NCBI GenBank assembly: GCA_002432795.1
Contig: DJGU01000120.1
Coordinates: 1 to 6,990 of the forward strand
Reading direction: 5' to 3'
From: Anaerolineaceae bacterium UBA5838
GTDB lineage: Bacteria; Chloroflexota; Anaerolineae; Anaerolineales; Anaerolineaceae
Length of the DNA: 6,990 nucleotides
This document shows positions 1 to 6,054 of this stretch, one piece after another. The first letter of the stretch is position 1, and the number at the start of each line of letters is the position of its first letter. Position numbers and translations under genes: made by a program. The notes beneath the pieces are model-generated. The model worked only from the letters and a program-made list of their open reading frames with translations, was not told the DNA's origin and did not search any database.

Positions 1-162
1 ACACTGCCCCCGACTGCAACAACCACAGCCACGTGGACCCCGACGATTACTTTCACCCCTACGGAAACACCACTGCCAACAGATACCCCTGTTCCTGTGC
101 CGACGGAAATCCCCACTGAAATACCAACTGAGAATTCGGCTGAACCCACTCCAAACCCCTGA
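1..162 (+). CDS. Thr/Pro-rich C-terminal tail of an unidentified protein (5' end outside window)
   Basis: Frame 1 is open from the left edge to a TGA at 160-162 and encodes 53 residues made almost entirely of Thr, Pro, Glu, Val and Ala, with short repeats such as PTEIPTEIPTE and TPTETP. Such low-complexity spacers are common in exported or cell-surface proteins of Anaerolineae, where they act as flexible extracytoplasmic linkers. Here the spacer is the very C-terminus, with no membrane anchor or cell-wall sorting signal after it. The functional domain lies upstream and cannot be seen, so the protein is not identified. The stop is 9 bases before the first M42 peptidase gene, which suggests co-transcription. 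The composition makes a coding reading convincing: no other frame gives a coherent product. Confidence 0.75.
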   Translation, partial: TLPPTATTTATWTPTITFTPTETPLPTDTPVPVPTEIPTEIPTENSAEPTPNP

Positions 163-168
163 GAGAGG
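163..168 (+). promoter_or_regulatory. Ribosome binding site of the first M42 gene
   Basis: GAGAGG lies directly after the TGA of the upstream gene, with its 3' end 3 bases before the ATG at 172. It is a partial and rather close match to the anti-Shine-Dalgarno sequence, so initiation may partly depend on ribosomes finishing the Thr/Pro-rich gene. Confidence 0.45.
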
Positions 169-171
169 CTT

Positions 172-1245
172 ATGAAACTTGATCTGAAACAACACTTAAA
201 GGAAATGATCTCTGCCCCCGGTCTGAGCGGCTATGAAGCGCCGATCCGGGAGATCATTCGAACTGCCTGGCAGCCGCTTGCCGACGAGATACGCGTCAAT
301 AATCTCGGCAGCTTGGTGGCTATCCAGCGCGGAGAAGGCGCGGAACCCCGCCCCAGCGTGATGATCGCGGCGCACATGGACGCAATTGGTCTGATGGTGA
401 CCGGCATTGATGAAGGTTTTTTGCGCTTTATGCAGGTCGGCGGGGTTGACCCGCGCATCCTGCCCGGCCAGATGGTGACCGTGCACGCGACAGCGTCGGA
501 AGTTGCCCGGGATCTACCAGCCATGGTGGTCATGCCGCCGGCAGCTTTGCTGCCCAAGGATGGAAAATCCGGACCGCTTCCCCAGAAATATCTGCTGGTA
601 GACACCGGTTTGTTGCCGGACGAAGTCAAAAAGCTGGTGCGCGTGGGAGATGTCATCTCCTTCGCAACGGAGCCGATGGAACTTTGCAGTGAAACCATCA
701 GCGGGCACACCCTCGATAACCGCGCCTCCGTGGCAGCAGTCACGATTGCGTTGGAGATGCTGTCCAAGCGAAAACACCTTTGGGATGTGATGGCTGTGGC
801 AACCTCGCAGGAGGAAGTCGGCGGAATCGGCGCAAAGACCGACGCGTTTGCTATCAAACCGGATTTCGCGATCGTGATCGATGTCACCTTCGCCAAGGCA
901 CCCGGCGGAGCGGGCATTGGCAATTTCGAGATGGGCAAGGTGACCCCCCTCACCTGGGGCTCCTGCAACCACCCGGCTTTGCACAAAGCCATGATGGCTA
1001 CCGCTGAAGAATACGAGATCAACGTGGCAAAGGAACTCGCGCCAACCGGATCGGGCACCGATGCCCATGATATCCAGGTGGCAGAAGCTGGCATACCTGT
1101 AATCGAGCTCGGCATTCCGCTGCGCTACATGCACACCCCGGTTGAGGTCGTTTCGCTGAAAGACGTCCGACGCGCCGGAAGGTTGATGGCTGAGTTTATC
1201 GCCGATCTTCCGCTCGATTTTATGAAAACCGTGATCTGGGAGTAA
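172..1245 (+). CDS. M42 family metallo-aminopeptidase, paralog A
   Basis: Predicted cytoplasmic aminopeptidase of peptidase family M42 (TET / glutamyl aminopeptidase / FrvX-like), which removes N-terminal residues from short peptides with a two-metal centre. The 357 residues match family length. Visible metal ligands are His68 (AAHMDAIG), Asp182 (LDNR), Glu215, Asp237 (IVIDVT) and His321 (RYMHT). Glu214 in SQEEVGG is the general base and Asp70 supports His68. Residues about 72-165 fit the inserted apical domain used for assembly. The residue after Asp70, normally Glu, is Ala71 here, and the GGTDA loop reads GSGTDAHD (293-300). This is the most divergent of the three copies. The first ATG fits because family proteins start just before an APGxSGYE motif, seen at 15-22. 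There is no signal peptide. The stop is 6 bases before paralog B. Family assignment is secure; substrate preference is unknown. Confidence 0.95.
   Translation: MKLDLKQHLKEMISAPGLSGYEAPIREIIRTAWQPLADEIRVNNLGSLVAIQRGEGAEPRPSVMIAAHMDAIGLMVTGIDEGFLRFMQVGGVDPRILPGQMVTVHATASEVARDLPAMVVMPPAALLPKDGKSGPLPQKYLLVDTGLLPDEVKKLVRVGDVISFATEPMELCSETISGHTLDNRASVAAVTIALEMLSKRKHLWDVMAVATSQEEVGGIGAKTDAFAIKPDFAIVIDVTFAKAPGGAGIGNFEMGKVTPLTWGSCNHPALHKAMMATAEEYEINVAKELAPTGSGTDAHDIQVAEAGIPVIELGIPLRYMHTPVEVVSLKDVRRAGRLMAEFIADLPLDFMKTVIWE
1238..1242 (+). promoter_or_regulatory. Ribosome binding site of M42 paralog B
   Basis: GGGAG overlaps the last sense codons of paralog A and lies 9 bases before the ATG at 1252. Because the site is inside the upstream gene, translation of A and B is probably coupled. 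Confidence 0.6.
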
Positions 1246-1251
1246 AACAAG

Positions 1252-2346
1252 ATGGCAAAAAATGACATTTCCACCAAGTTTAATCCCCGTCTGGGAAAAA
1301 AAGAGTTAGATTTACTGACACGCCTGTGCAACACTGTCAGCGTTTCGGGCGATGAGCAGGAAGTGCGCGCGATTGTGCTTGAGGAGCTGCGCGACTTTGC
1401 TGACGTCACTAAAGTGGATGCGATGGGTAACGTCCTGGTGCGGCGTGAGGGCACCGGTGAGGATCGCGTCAGGGTGATGATCGCCGCCCACATGGACGAA
1501 GTTGGCTTTATGATCGTCAAAGATGAAGGCGATGGCGTGTTTGAATTTCGCGTCATCGGCGGCGTTGACCCACGCCAGTTAGTGGGCAAGCCGGTGATTA
1601 TCAGCCGGGACCATGTTCCGGGCGTGATCGGTGCCAAGGCAATCCACCTGACTACCCCCGAAGAACGCAAGCAGGTCCTGAAAGTCGACCAGCTGCGCAT
1701 CGACGTTGGACCGGGAGGAGACTCCAAGGTCAAAGTGGGCGACAGTGCCACCTTCGCGACAAAACTGGCAGTCTTGGGTCCGAGCATCCGCTCCAAAGCG
1801 CTGGATGACAGGCTGGGAGTCTTTAACCTCATTCAACTGGTCAAACACGCGCCAGAGAATGTTGACCTGCTGGCGGCTTTCACCGTCCAGGAGGAGCTCG
1901 GCTTGCGCGGCGCAAAAACCGCCGCCTATGCTTTCGATCCGGAAATTGGGATCGCCATGGATTCAACCCCCGCCAACGACCTGCCCCATTATGATGGCTT
2001 ACCAAACACCAGCCACAATACCAGGCTGGGGGACGGTCCGGCGATTTACATCATGGACCGTGGCACTATCGGGGATCAGCGATTGATCAAATGGCTGGTC
2101 GATTCGGCTGAAGCCGAAAAAACTCCCTGGCAGTACCGACAGCCCGGTTTGGGGGGAACCGATGCCGGCGAAATCCATAAAACTCGCGCGGGTGTGCCGA
2201 GCGTCTCAGTTTCGGTCCCGCAGCGCTATCTTCACTCGGCTGCTGGCCTGATCCGAATTGAAGACGAACTGAACACCCTGAAACTGATCCACACGGCTTT
2301 AACACGCCTTGATAGAAGCATCCTAAATCTGCAGGAGAAAAAATAA
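1252..2346 (+). CDS. M42 family metallo-aminopeptidase, paralog B
   Basis: Second M42 aminopeptidase, 364 residues, cytoplasmic (no signal peptide). The full active site is present: His80 and Asp82 in AAHMDEVG, Asp185 (ALDDR), catalytic Glu214 with metal ligand Glu215 in VQEELGLRGA, Asp237 (AMDSTP) and His328 (RYLHS). The GGTDAGEIHKTRAGVP segment (301-316) is canonical. The apical domain spans roughly 84-170. Between Asp237 and the GDGPAI motif there is a longer loop (about 239-258, HYDGLPNTSHN) that the other two copies lack or shorten. It lies near the substrate-entry side in the family fold and could affect specificity (inference). The N-terminus carries about 10 extra residues before the first helix. 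The stop TAA overlaps the next ATG by one base (TAATG). It resembles paralog C more than A in the motif regions. Confidence 0.95.
   Translation: MAKNDISTKFNPRLGKKELDLLTRLCNTVSVSGDEQEVRAIVLEELRDFADVTKVDAMGNVLVRREGTGEDRVRVMIAAHMDEVGFMIVKDEGDGVFEFRVIGGVDPRQLVGKPVIISRDHVPGVIGAKAIHLTTPEERKQVLKVDQLRIDVGPGGDSKVKVGDSATFATKLAVLGPSIRSKALDDRLGVFNLIQLVKHAPENVDLLAAFTVQEELGLRGAKTAAYAFDPEIGIAMDSTPANDLPHYDGLPNTSHNTRLGDGPAIYIMDRGTIGDQRLIKWLVDSAEAEKTPWQYRQPGLGGTDAGEIHKTRAGVPSVSVSVPQRYLHSAAGLIRIEDELNTLKLIHTALTRLDRSILNLQEKK
2333..2337 (+). promoter_or_regulatory. Ribosome binding site of M42 paralog C
   Basis: AGGAG sits 8 bases before the ATG at 2346 and inside the 3' end of paralog B. With the TAATG stop/start overlap this is a standard arrangement for translational coupling. 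Confidence 0.7.
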
Positions 2347-3362
2347 TGGCAAAGAAAAACAATTCATTATGGACTGTTCTACAAACACTGGTCGAGACGC
2401 CTGGTCCTTCTGGTTCGGAACACGTAATTCGCGAAAAGATCAAAGCGGAAATCCAGGAACACGCCGATGATATCTATACGGATGCGCTTGGTAACCTGAT
2501 TGCCCGCAAAGGTACTCTGAAAGAAGGCGGCAAGCGGATCATGATTTCGGCGCACATCGACGAAATTGGTTTGATGGTCACGCATGTGGATGATGACGGC
2601 TTTGCGCGATTTATGCCGATCGGCGGCATCAGTCCCCTCACCTGCCTGGGCGGCAGGGTCTTGTTCATGAACGGCACCCAGGGCGTGATTGGGATGGAAC
2701 GATTGGAGAAAGACGAACATCCCGAACTGGCGAAGTTGTTCATTGATACTGGCGCGACGTCCAGGGCAGACAGCAAAATCGGCGTGAGTGATGTTTGTGG
2801 TTTTGAGCGTCCCTTCCTGGACCTTGGCAAACGTCTGGTAGCCAAGTCCATCGATGACCGGGTAGCTGCAGCCATTGCGATGGAAGCCTTGAAAGAAGTC
2901 AAGCCGGGCGCGAACGAGCTCTACTTCGTGTTCAGTGTTCAGGAAGAGGTTGGCATTCGCGGCGCGATCACTGCGGCTTATGGCGTGGATCCGGAAGTCG
3001 GGCTGGCCGTGGACGTGACCCGCACCGGGGATACCCCCCTGGGCGTCAAGATGGAAGTCGCGCTTGGGAATGGTCCCGCAATCAAAGTCAGGGATTCTTC
3101 TTTCATCGCCGATCCGCGCGTGGTGAAGTGGATGGTGGATGAAGCCAAGGCACAAAAACTGCCCTATCAGATGGAAGTGCTCGAGGCGGGCGGCACAGAC
3201 GGCGCGGCAATACAGCGCACCCGTGCTGGAGTGCCGGCGGGTTGTCTATCAATCCCCTGCCGCTATATCCACAGCCCTTCTGAAATGGTCGACCGGGACG
3301 ACGTGGAAAATTCGGTCAAACTATTGGTTGGGCTGCTCGGCAAGCCAGTAAGCCTGGGATAA
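2346..3362 (+). CDS. M42 family metallo-aminopeptidase, paralog C
   Basis: Third M42 aminopeptidase of the cassette and the shortest at 338 residues. All catalytic positions are present: His70 and Asp72 in SAHIDEIG, Asp170 (SIDDR), catalytic Glu200 with metal ligand Glu201 in VQEEVGIRGA, Asp223 (AVDVT) and His309 (RYIHS). The loop AGGTDGAAIQRTRAGVP (281-297) is canonical. The N-terminus MAKKNN resembles MAKND of paralog B, and the APG/TPGPSG motif is at 18-23. M42 enzymes usually assemble as tetrahedral dodecamers, so co-expressed B and C, or all three, could form mixed shells as described for Pyrococcus TET2/TET3. That is an inference. The next gene begins 32 bases later and there is no terminator-like hairpin between them. 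Confidence 0.95.
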   Translation: MAKKNNSLWTVLQTLVETPGPSGSEHVIREKIKAEIQEHADDIYTDALGNLIARKGTLKEGGKRIMISAHIDEIGLMVTHVDDDGFARFMPIGGISPLTCLGGRVLFMNGTQGVIGMERLEKDEHPELAKLFIDTGATSRADSKIGVSDVCGFERPFLDLGKRLVAKSIDDRVAAAIAMEALKEVKPGANELYFVFSVQEEVGIRGAITAAYGVDPEVGLAVDVTRTGDTPLGVKMEVALGNGPAIKVRDSSFIADPRVVKWMVDEAKAQKLPYQMEVLEAGGTDGAAIQRTRAGVPAGCLSIPCRYIHSPSEMVDRDDVENSVKLLVGLLGKPVSLG

Positions 3363-3381
3363 CCTCTCTGGCAAGATGCTT

Positions 3382-3387
3382 TACAAT
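3382..3387 (+). promoter_or_regulatory. Possible -10 promoter box for a leaderless lipoprotein mRNA
   Basis: TACAAT, one mismatch from TATAAT, ends 7 bases before the ATG at 3395. That would place the transcription start at or next to the start codon. No convincing -35 box is visible 17 bases upstream (3359-3364 reads ATAACC). The gene has no Shine-Dalgarno sequence, unlike most others here, which makes a leaderless transcript plausible but unproven. Confidence 0.4.
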
Positions 3388-3394
3388 TGCATAG

Positions 3395-4726
3395 ATGGCT
3401 GATAGTGTGAAAAAGATCAAGATTTTACTGATAGTGCTGATTGTCGCCGCCCTTTTAGGGCTGACGGGATGTGAGCTGCTGCCCAATAGTTGGGAAATCC
3501 CCTGGCAGCAAAACGCGACATCCACTCCTGAGCTGACTGATATTCCGGTGCCTACCAGTGTCACAGAAGGAGCGACCGAGCCAGTGGCTGAACAAACGCC
3601 TACTCCAGCGCCGCCTCCTGGGAAATTGATCCTATGGCTGCCTCCTGAGTTGGATCCCAACGCGGAGACTGAGTCGGCTGCCATCCTCAAAGCCCGTCTG
3701 GATGAATTTGCCTCCCAAAACAGCATTGAGATTGAGGTGCGCGTCAAAGCAGTCTCGGGTGTTGGAGGGCTTCTGGACGCACTGCGCACCACACACACAG
3801 CCGCACCGGCTTCCTCTCCGGACGTCGTTGCACTTTCCCGGGAACATCTTACCAGGGCTTTCCAGGATGAGGTTGTTTTCTGGAACGAGGGTCTGCAGAC
3901 GGTGATGAGCGATCTCGACTGGTACAACTTTGGCAGAGATGCGGGCATGGTCCAGGGAGAGGTCATTGCGGTACCCTTCAAGGGTGTGCCAATGGGCTTG
4001 GTCTACGACAGCGTTAGCCATTTAATTCCCGGCAACGAGTGGGTGGATACCAGGTCAAATTTTGGCTACTTTGGTTTTGCGGCTGATGACCCCAGGGGAA
4101 CCTTTTTATTGCTGCTATACATGAGCCTGGGTGGGCAGGTGCAAAACGAGCAAGGCCTGACAATTCTGCAGGAAGCCCCACTCACCGCAGCTCTGCAAAC
4201 CTTGAAAGACGGTTTGAACGCACGTCATTTTAGTGACCAGTCAGTCACAATCCAGAATTATGAACAGGTTTGGCAGGCTTTTAGTACCCGCAGTATTAAC
4301 ACAGCTTTCCTGCCGGTGGATGTGGTGCTGCGGGGAATGGAAACGACAGCTGAAGCACCGGATCCGGCTTTTACCTCGCCAAGCATGACCCTGACCGATG
4401 CCTGGGTATGGGCTTTGGGCAGCCAGGAACCCCAAAGGCAGGAACTCGCGCTGGACTTGATCGCGCACCTGTCTGAGACGCAGTTTTTGGCAATGTGGAG
4501 CGAAGCCCTTAAAGCGCTTCCAGCCCGCCCTGCCGCACTGATGGCTTGGGAGGAGATATCCTTTAAATCAGCCTTGGAGAAGATGGCAAGCGGGGCAGTT
4601 CTTTATCCGCCAGACGCGGTCATGAATGACCTAGGACCAATTCTCCGCAACGCGACTCTGTTGATTTTGCGGGATAATGCCGACGTGGCTGAAACAGCCA
4701 AACAAGCTGTGGAGAGTGTCAAATGA
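3395..4726 (+). CDS. Solute-binding-protein-like lipoprotein with Thr/Pro-rich tether
   Basis: 443-residue predicted lipoprotein. Lys-rich residues 6-9 are followed by a hydrophobic stretch (10-22) and the lipobox LTGC, with Cys26 as the lipidated residue. Residues about 41-75 form a Thr/Pro/Glu-rich tether. From residue 77 (KLILWLPPE) onward the pattern fits an extracellular solute-binding protein of the SBP_bac_1/8 kind: an Asp-Val-Val-Ala-Leu segment (143-147), the hinge-like GEVIAVPFKGVPMGLVYD (188-205), SLGGQV (244-249), TDAWVWAL (334-341), and a C-terminal helical part with a LPARPA motif (375-380). These proteins capture a ligand, often a sugar, outside the membrane for an ABC importer. 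No permease or ATPase gene adjoins it. The start is fixed on the upstream side: an in-frame TAG directly precedes the ATG. GTG at 3407 is the only close alternative. The stop overlaps the next gene by 4 bases. The ligand is unknown. Confidence 0.8.
   Translation: MADSVKKIKILLIVLIVAALLGLTGCELLPNSWEIPWQQNATSTPELTDIPVPTSVTEGATEPVAEQTPTPAPPPGKLILWLPPELDPNAETESAAILKARLDEFASQNSIEIEVRVKAVSGVGGLLDALRTTHTAAPASSPDVVALSREHLTRAFQDEVVFWNEGLQTVMSDLDWYNFGRDAGMVQGEVIAVPFKGVPMGLVYDSVSHLIPGNEWVDTRSNFGYFGFAADDPRGTFLLLLYMSLGGQVQNEQGLTILQEAPLTAALQTLKDGLNARHFSDQSVTIQNYEQVWQAFSTRSINTAFLPVDVVLRGMETTAEAPDPAFTSPSMTLTDAWVWALGSQEPQRQELALDLIAHLSETQFLAMWSEALKALPARPAALMAWEEISFKSALEKMASGAVLYPPDAVMNDLGPILRNATLLILRDNADVAETAKQAVESVK
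4711..4714 (+). promoter_or_regulatory. Ribosome binding site of the small membrane protein gene
   Basis: GGAG lies 8 bases before the ATG at 4723 and inside the lipoprotein gene. With the ATGA stop/start overlap it supports translational coupling and confirms this start. Confidence 0.65.
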
Positions 4727-5025
4727 GCGTGCACCAGGGATCAAAACAGAGCAGCGCTTTGCCGATTGTGCTGATTGTGCTTGGGATTTTGGTGATCAGC
4801 CTGCTTGCATTAGTAATCTTTGTCGATCCGATCCAGGTTCAGCCTGACCTGACTCTGACCGCAACGCTTGCGACCGGGACGCCTGAGCCAACCCCAATCG
4901 GGGAAGACGTGATCCCATCGCCCGTAGTAAACGTGAACGGCATTGCCATCCTCGGCGGCGTGATGGTGCTGATCGTGCTGGCGGCTGTCTATCGGGAAAT
5001 CCTGATCCATAAGCGAACAAAATAA
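4723..5025 (+). CDS. Small protein with two membrane segments and a Thr/Pro-rich loop
   Basis: 100-residue protein of no family I recognise. Two hydrophobic segments (about 13-34 and 72-90) flank a 37-residue loop that is acidic and Thr/Pro-rich (TLTATLATGTPEPTPIGED, 44-62). Lys8 precedes the first segment and a basic tail (HKRTK) follows the second. By the positive-inside rule both ends should be cytoplasmic and the loop outside, making a membrane hairpin. The ATGA overlap with the lipoprotein gene and its own Shine-Dalgarno site argue that this is a real gene whose product works with the lipoprotein, for example as a membrane partner or accessory. That role is inference. It is far too small to be an ABC permease and has no permease signature. 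Nothing downstream on this strand continues the operon. Confidence 0.75.
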   Translation: MSVHQGSKQSSALPIVLIVLGILVISLLALVIFVDPIQVQPDLTLTATLATGTPEPTPIGEDVIPSPVVNVNGIAILGGVMVLIVLAAVYREILIHKRTK

Positions 5026-5286
5026 TCCCATTTCGTTAGGGGGGATAGCATGGTTTAATTGTACAGCAGCGCTCATGGTTGGGTGGCTTCGTGACTACCA
5101 GAGAATATCATATAAGAATCGTTTTTATCAGGCGTCGAATCGGTTGCAGTAAATTTTCCATATTTGATATCGGTTTCTGTGGCATCTGGGCGTAGGGGCG
5201 AAGCATCCTCTATTACCTGGGTTGGTAAAGCAGAGGTGTTTGATTGGGATGCTTCGCCCTTACAATTGATGATGGGCCAGTCAAGA
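5026..5286. other. Intergenic region between convergent genes
   Basis: About 260 bases separate the stop of the small membrane protein (plus strand) and the stop of cysE (minus strand). The left part (5026-5190) looks more AT-rich than the flanking genes, with stretches such as AGAATATCATATAAG, and contains no reading frame that resembles a protein and no hairpin followed by a T-run. The right part holds the palindrome listed separately. Because only gene 3' ends face this region, promoters are not expected in it. Confidence 0.7.
5192..5263. repeat. Long imperfect palindrome (REP/MITE-like) downstream of cysE
   Basis: GTAGGGGCGAAGCATCC (5192-5208) is matched by the inverted copy GGATGCTTCGCCCTTAC (5247-5263), with 16 of 17 pairs exact and one G-T. 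Inside the 38-base loop are further arms: CCTCT (5207-5211) with AGAGG (5232-5236), and TTACC (5213-5217) with GGTAA (5224-5228), closing on a six-base loop. No run of T follows on either strand, so it is not a classical intrinsic terminator. It lies 23 bases past the cysE stop and 166 past the stop of the plus-strand gene. A GTAGGGGCGA-type arm is, to my recollection, typical of dispersed palindromes in Chloroflexota and cyanobacteria. Its copy number here cannot be judged from one window. Confidence 0.7.
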
Positions 5287-6054
5287 TCAGATAATATAAT
5301 CCGGGCTGTCGGAATACTCCCAGACCCCATCAGGTTGCAGCTGGATCTGACTCAGCTGGTCGTTGTGGATCTCAAGCCGGGATTCCACCTCCGCCAACCT
5401 TTTCATTAATTCCTGAAGATTAGTCATGACAGCATCGGGCATCTTGGTGTGGGAGAGGTCCGTTTGGTGTTCGTCTACCAGGCGCTTGCGGCGGATCACC
5501 TGCCCGGGAACCCCCACCACAACCGACTGCGGTGGGACGTCCTTAACCACCACGGCATTTGCTCCAATACGGCTGTGACTGCCAATGGTGATGTCGCCCA
5601 GGATTTTCGCGCCTGCCCCCACCACCACGCAAGGCTGCAGGGTGGGGTGGCGTTTGACTTTCTCGAGGCTGGTGCCGCCGAGGGTGACCCCGTGGTAGAG
5701 CGTCACCTCGTCGCCCACAACCGCCGTCTCCCCGATCACAATGCCCATACCGTGGTCGATGAACACGCGCCGACCCAGGCTGGCGCCCGGGTGGATCTCA
5801 ATACCGGTAAAAAAGCGCGTTATCTGCGAGCTGGCACGGGCAAGCCATTTCAGACCTTTTTTCCAGAGCCAATGTTCCACGCGGTGCGCCCAGACGGCGT
5901 GTATGCCGGGGTAGCTGGTGAGGACCCCGAAGGCATTCACCGCGGCTGGGTCGCGCTCAAGGGCAGCCCGGACATCTTCCGCCATCAGGCTGAAAATGTT
6001 GGGTTTTTGTTTTGCAGGTTTGCCCGCGCAGGGCATGCGTTCACTTGCTTCCAT
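5287..6054 (-). CDS. cysE: Serine O-acetyltransferase (CysE/EpsC type)
   Basis: Transfers acetyl from acetyl-CoA to L-serine, giving O-acetylserine for CysK; cytoplasmic. A short N-terminal helical part (about 20-80) leads into a left-handed beta-helix (about 85-190) with hexapeptide repeats. Hallmarks are IEIHPGASLG (85-94), IDHGMGIVIGET (99-110) with catalytic His101, VTLGGT (123-128), RHPTL (135-139) and GVPGQVI (181-187). Glu86 stands where E. coli CysE has the dyad Asp143, as in Bacillus-type enzymes. After the helix come a predicted coiled coil (209-237; core L213, L216, L220, V223, L227, L234, I237) and a tail ending Asp-Tyr-Ile-Ile. A terminal Ile is the residue that E. coli and plant enzymes insert into CysK, so complex formation is predicted. 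The start has AAGGAGAG (6061-6068) 6 bases upstream and overlaps cysK by 14 bases. Met24 is a less likely start. Confidence 0.95.
   Translation of the reverse strand: MEASERMPCAGKPAKQKPNIFSLMAEDVRAALERDPAAVNAFGVLTSYPGIHAVWAHRVEHWLWKKGLKWLARASSQITRFFTGIEIHPGASLGRRVFIDHGMGIVIGETAVVGDEVTLYHGVTLGGTSLEKVKRHPTLQPCVVVGAGAKILGDITIGSHSRIGANAVVVKDVPPQSVVVGVPGQVIRRKRLVDEHQTDLSHTKMPDAVMTNLQELMKRLAEVESRLEIHNDQLSQIQLQPDGVWEYSDSPDYII

Noticed and set aside
231..1115. Long minus-strand open frame (294 codons) opposite M42 paralog A
   Set aside because: It lies wholly antisense to a gene with complete family motifs; its Ser/Thr/Ala-rich sequence matches no domain and is typical of an antisense frame in GC-rich DNA.
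1125..1832. Minus-strand open frame (235 codons) across the A/B junction
   Set aside because: Antisense to two well-supported peptidase genes, no recognisable motif and no plausible ribosome binding context.
3395..5025. Complete ABC transporter operon
   Set aside because: Only the binding protein is present; the following 100-residue protein has two membrane segments and no permease or ATP-binding motif.
5192..5263. Palindrome as an intrinsic transcription terminator
   Set aside because: No T-run follows the hairpin on either strand, and the loop is long. Rho-dependent or structural 3'-end roles remain possible.
5192..5263. Palindrome as part of a CRISPR array or integrase attachment site
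   Set aside because: There is a single inverted pair, with no regularly spaced direct repeats, no cas or integrase gene and no clear target-site duplication beside it.
5073..5409. Short open frames on both strands across the intergenic palindrome
   Set aside because: They run through the palindrome and into the cysE 3' end, have no ribosome binding site and translate to low-information sequence.
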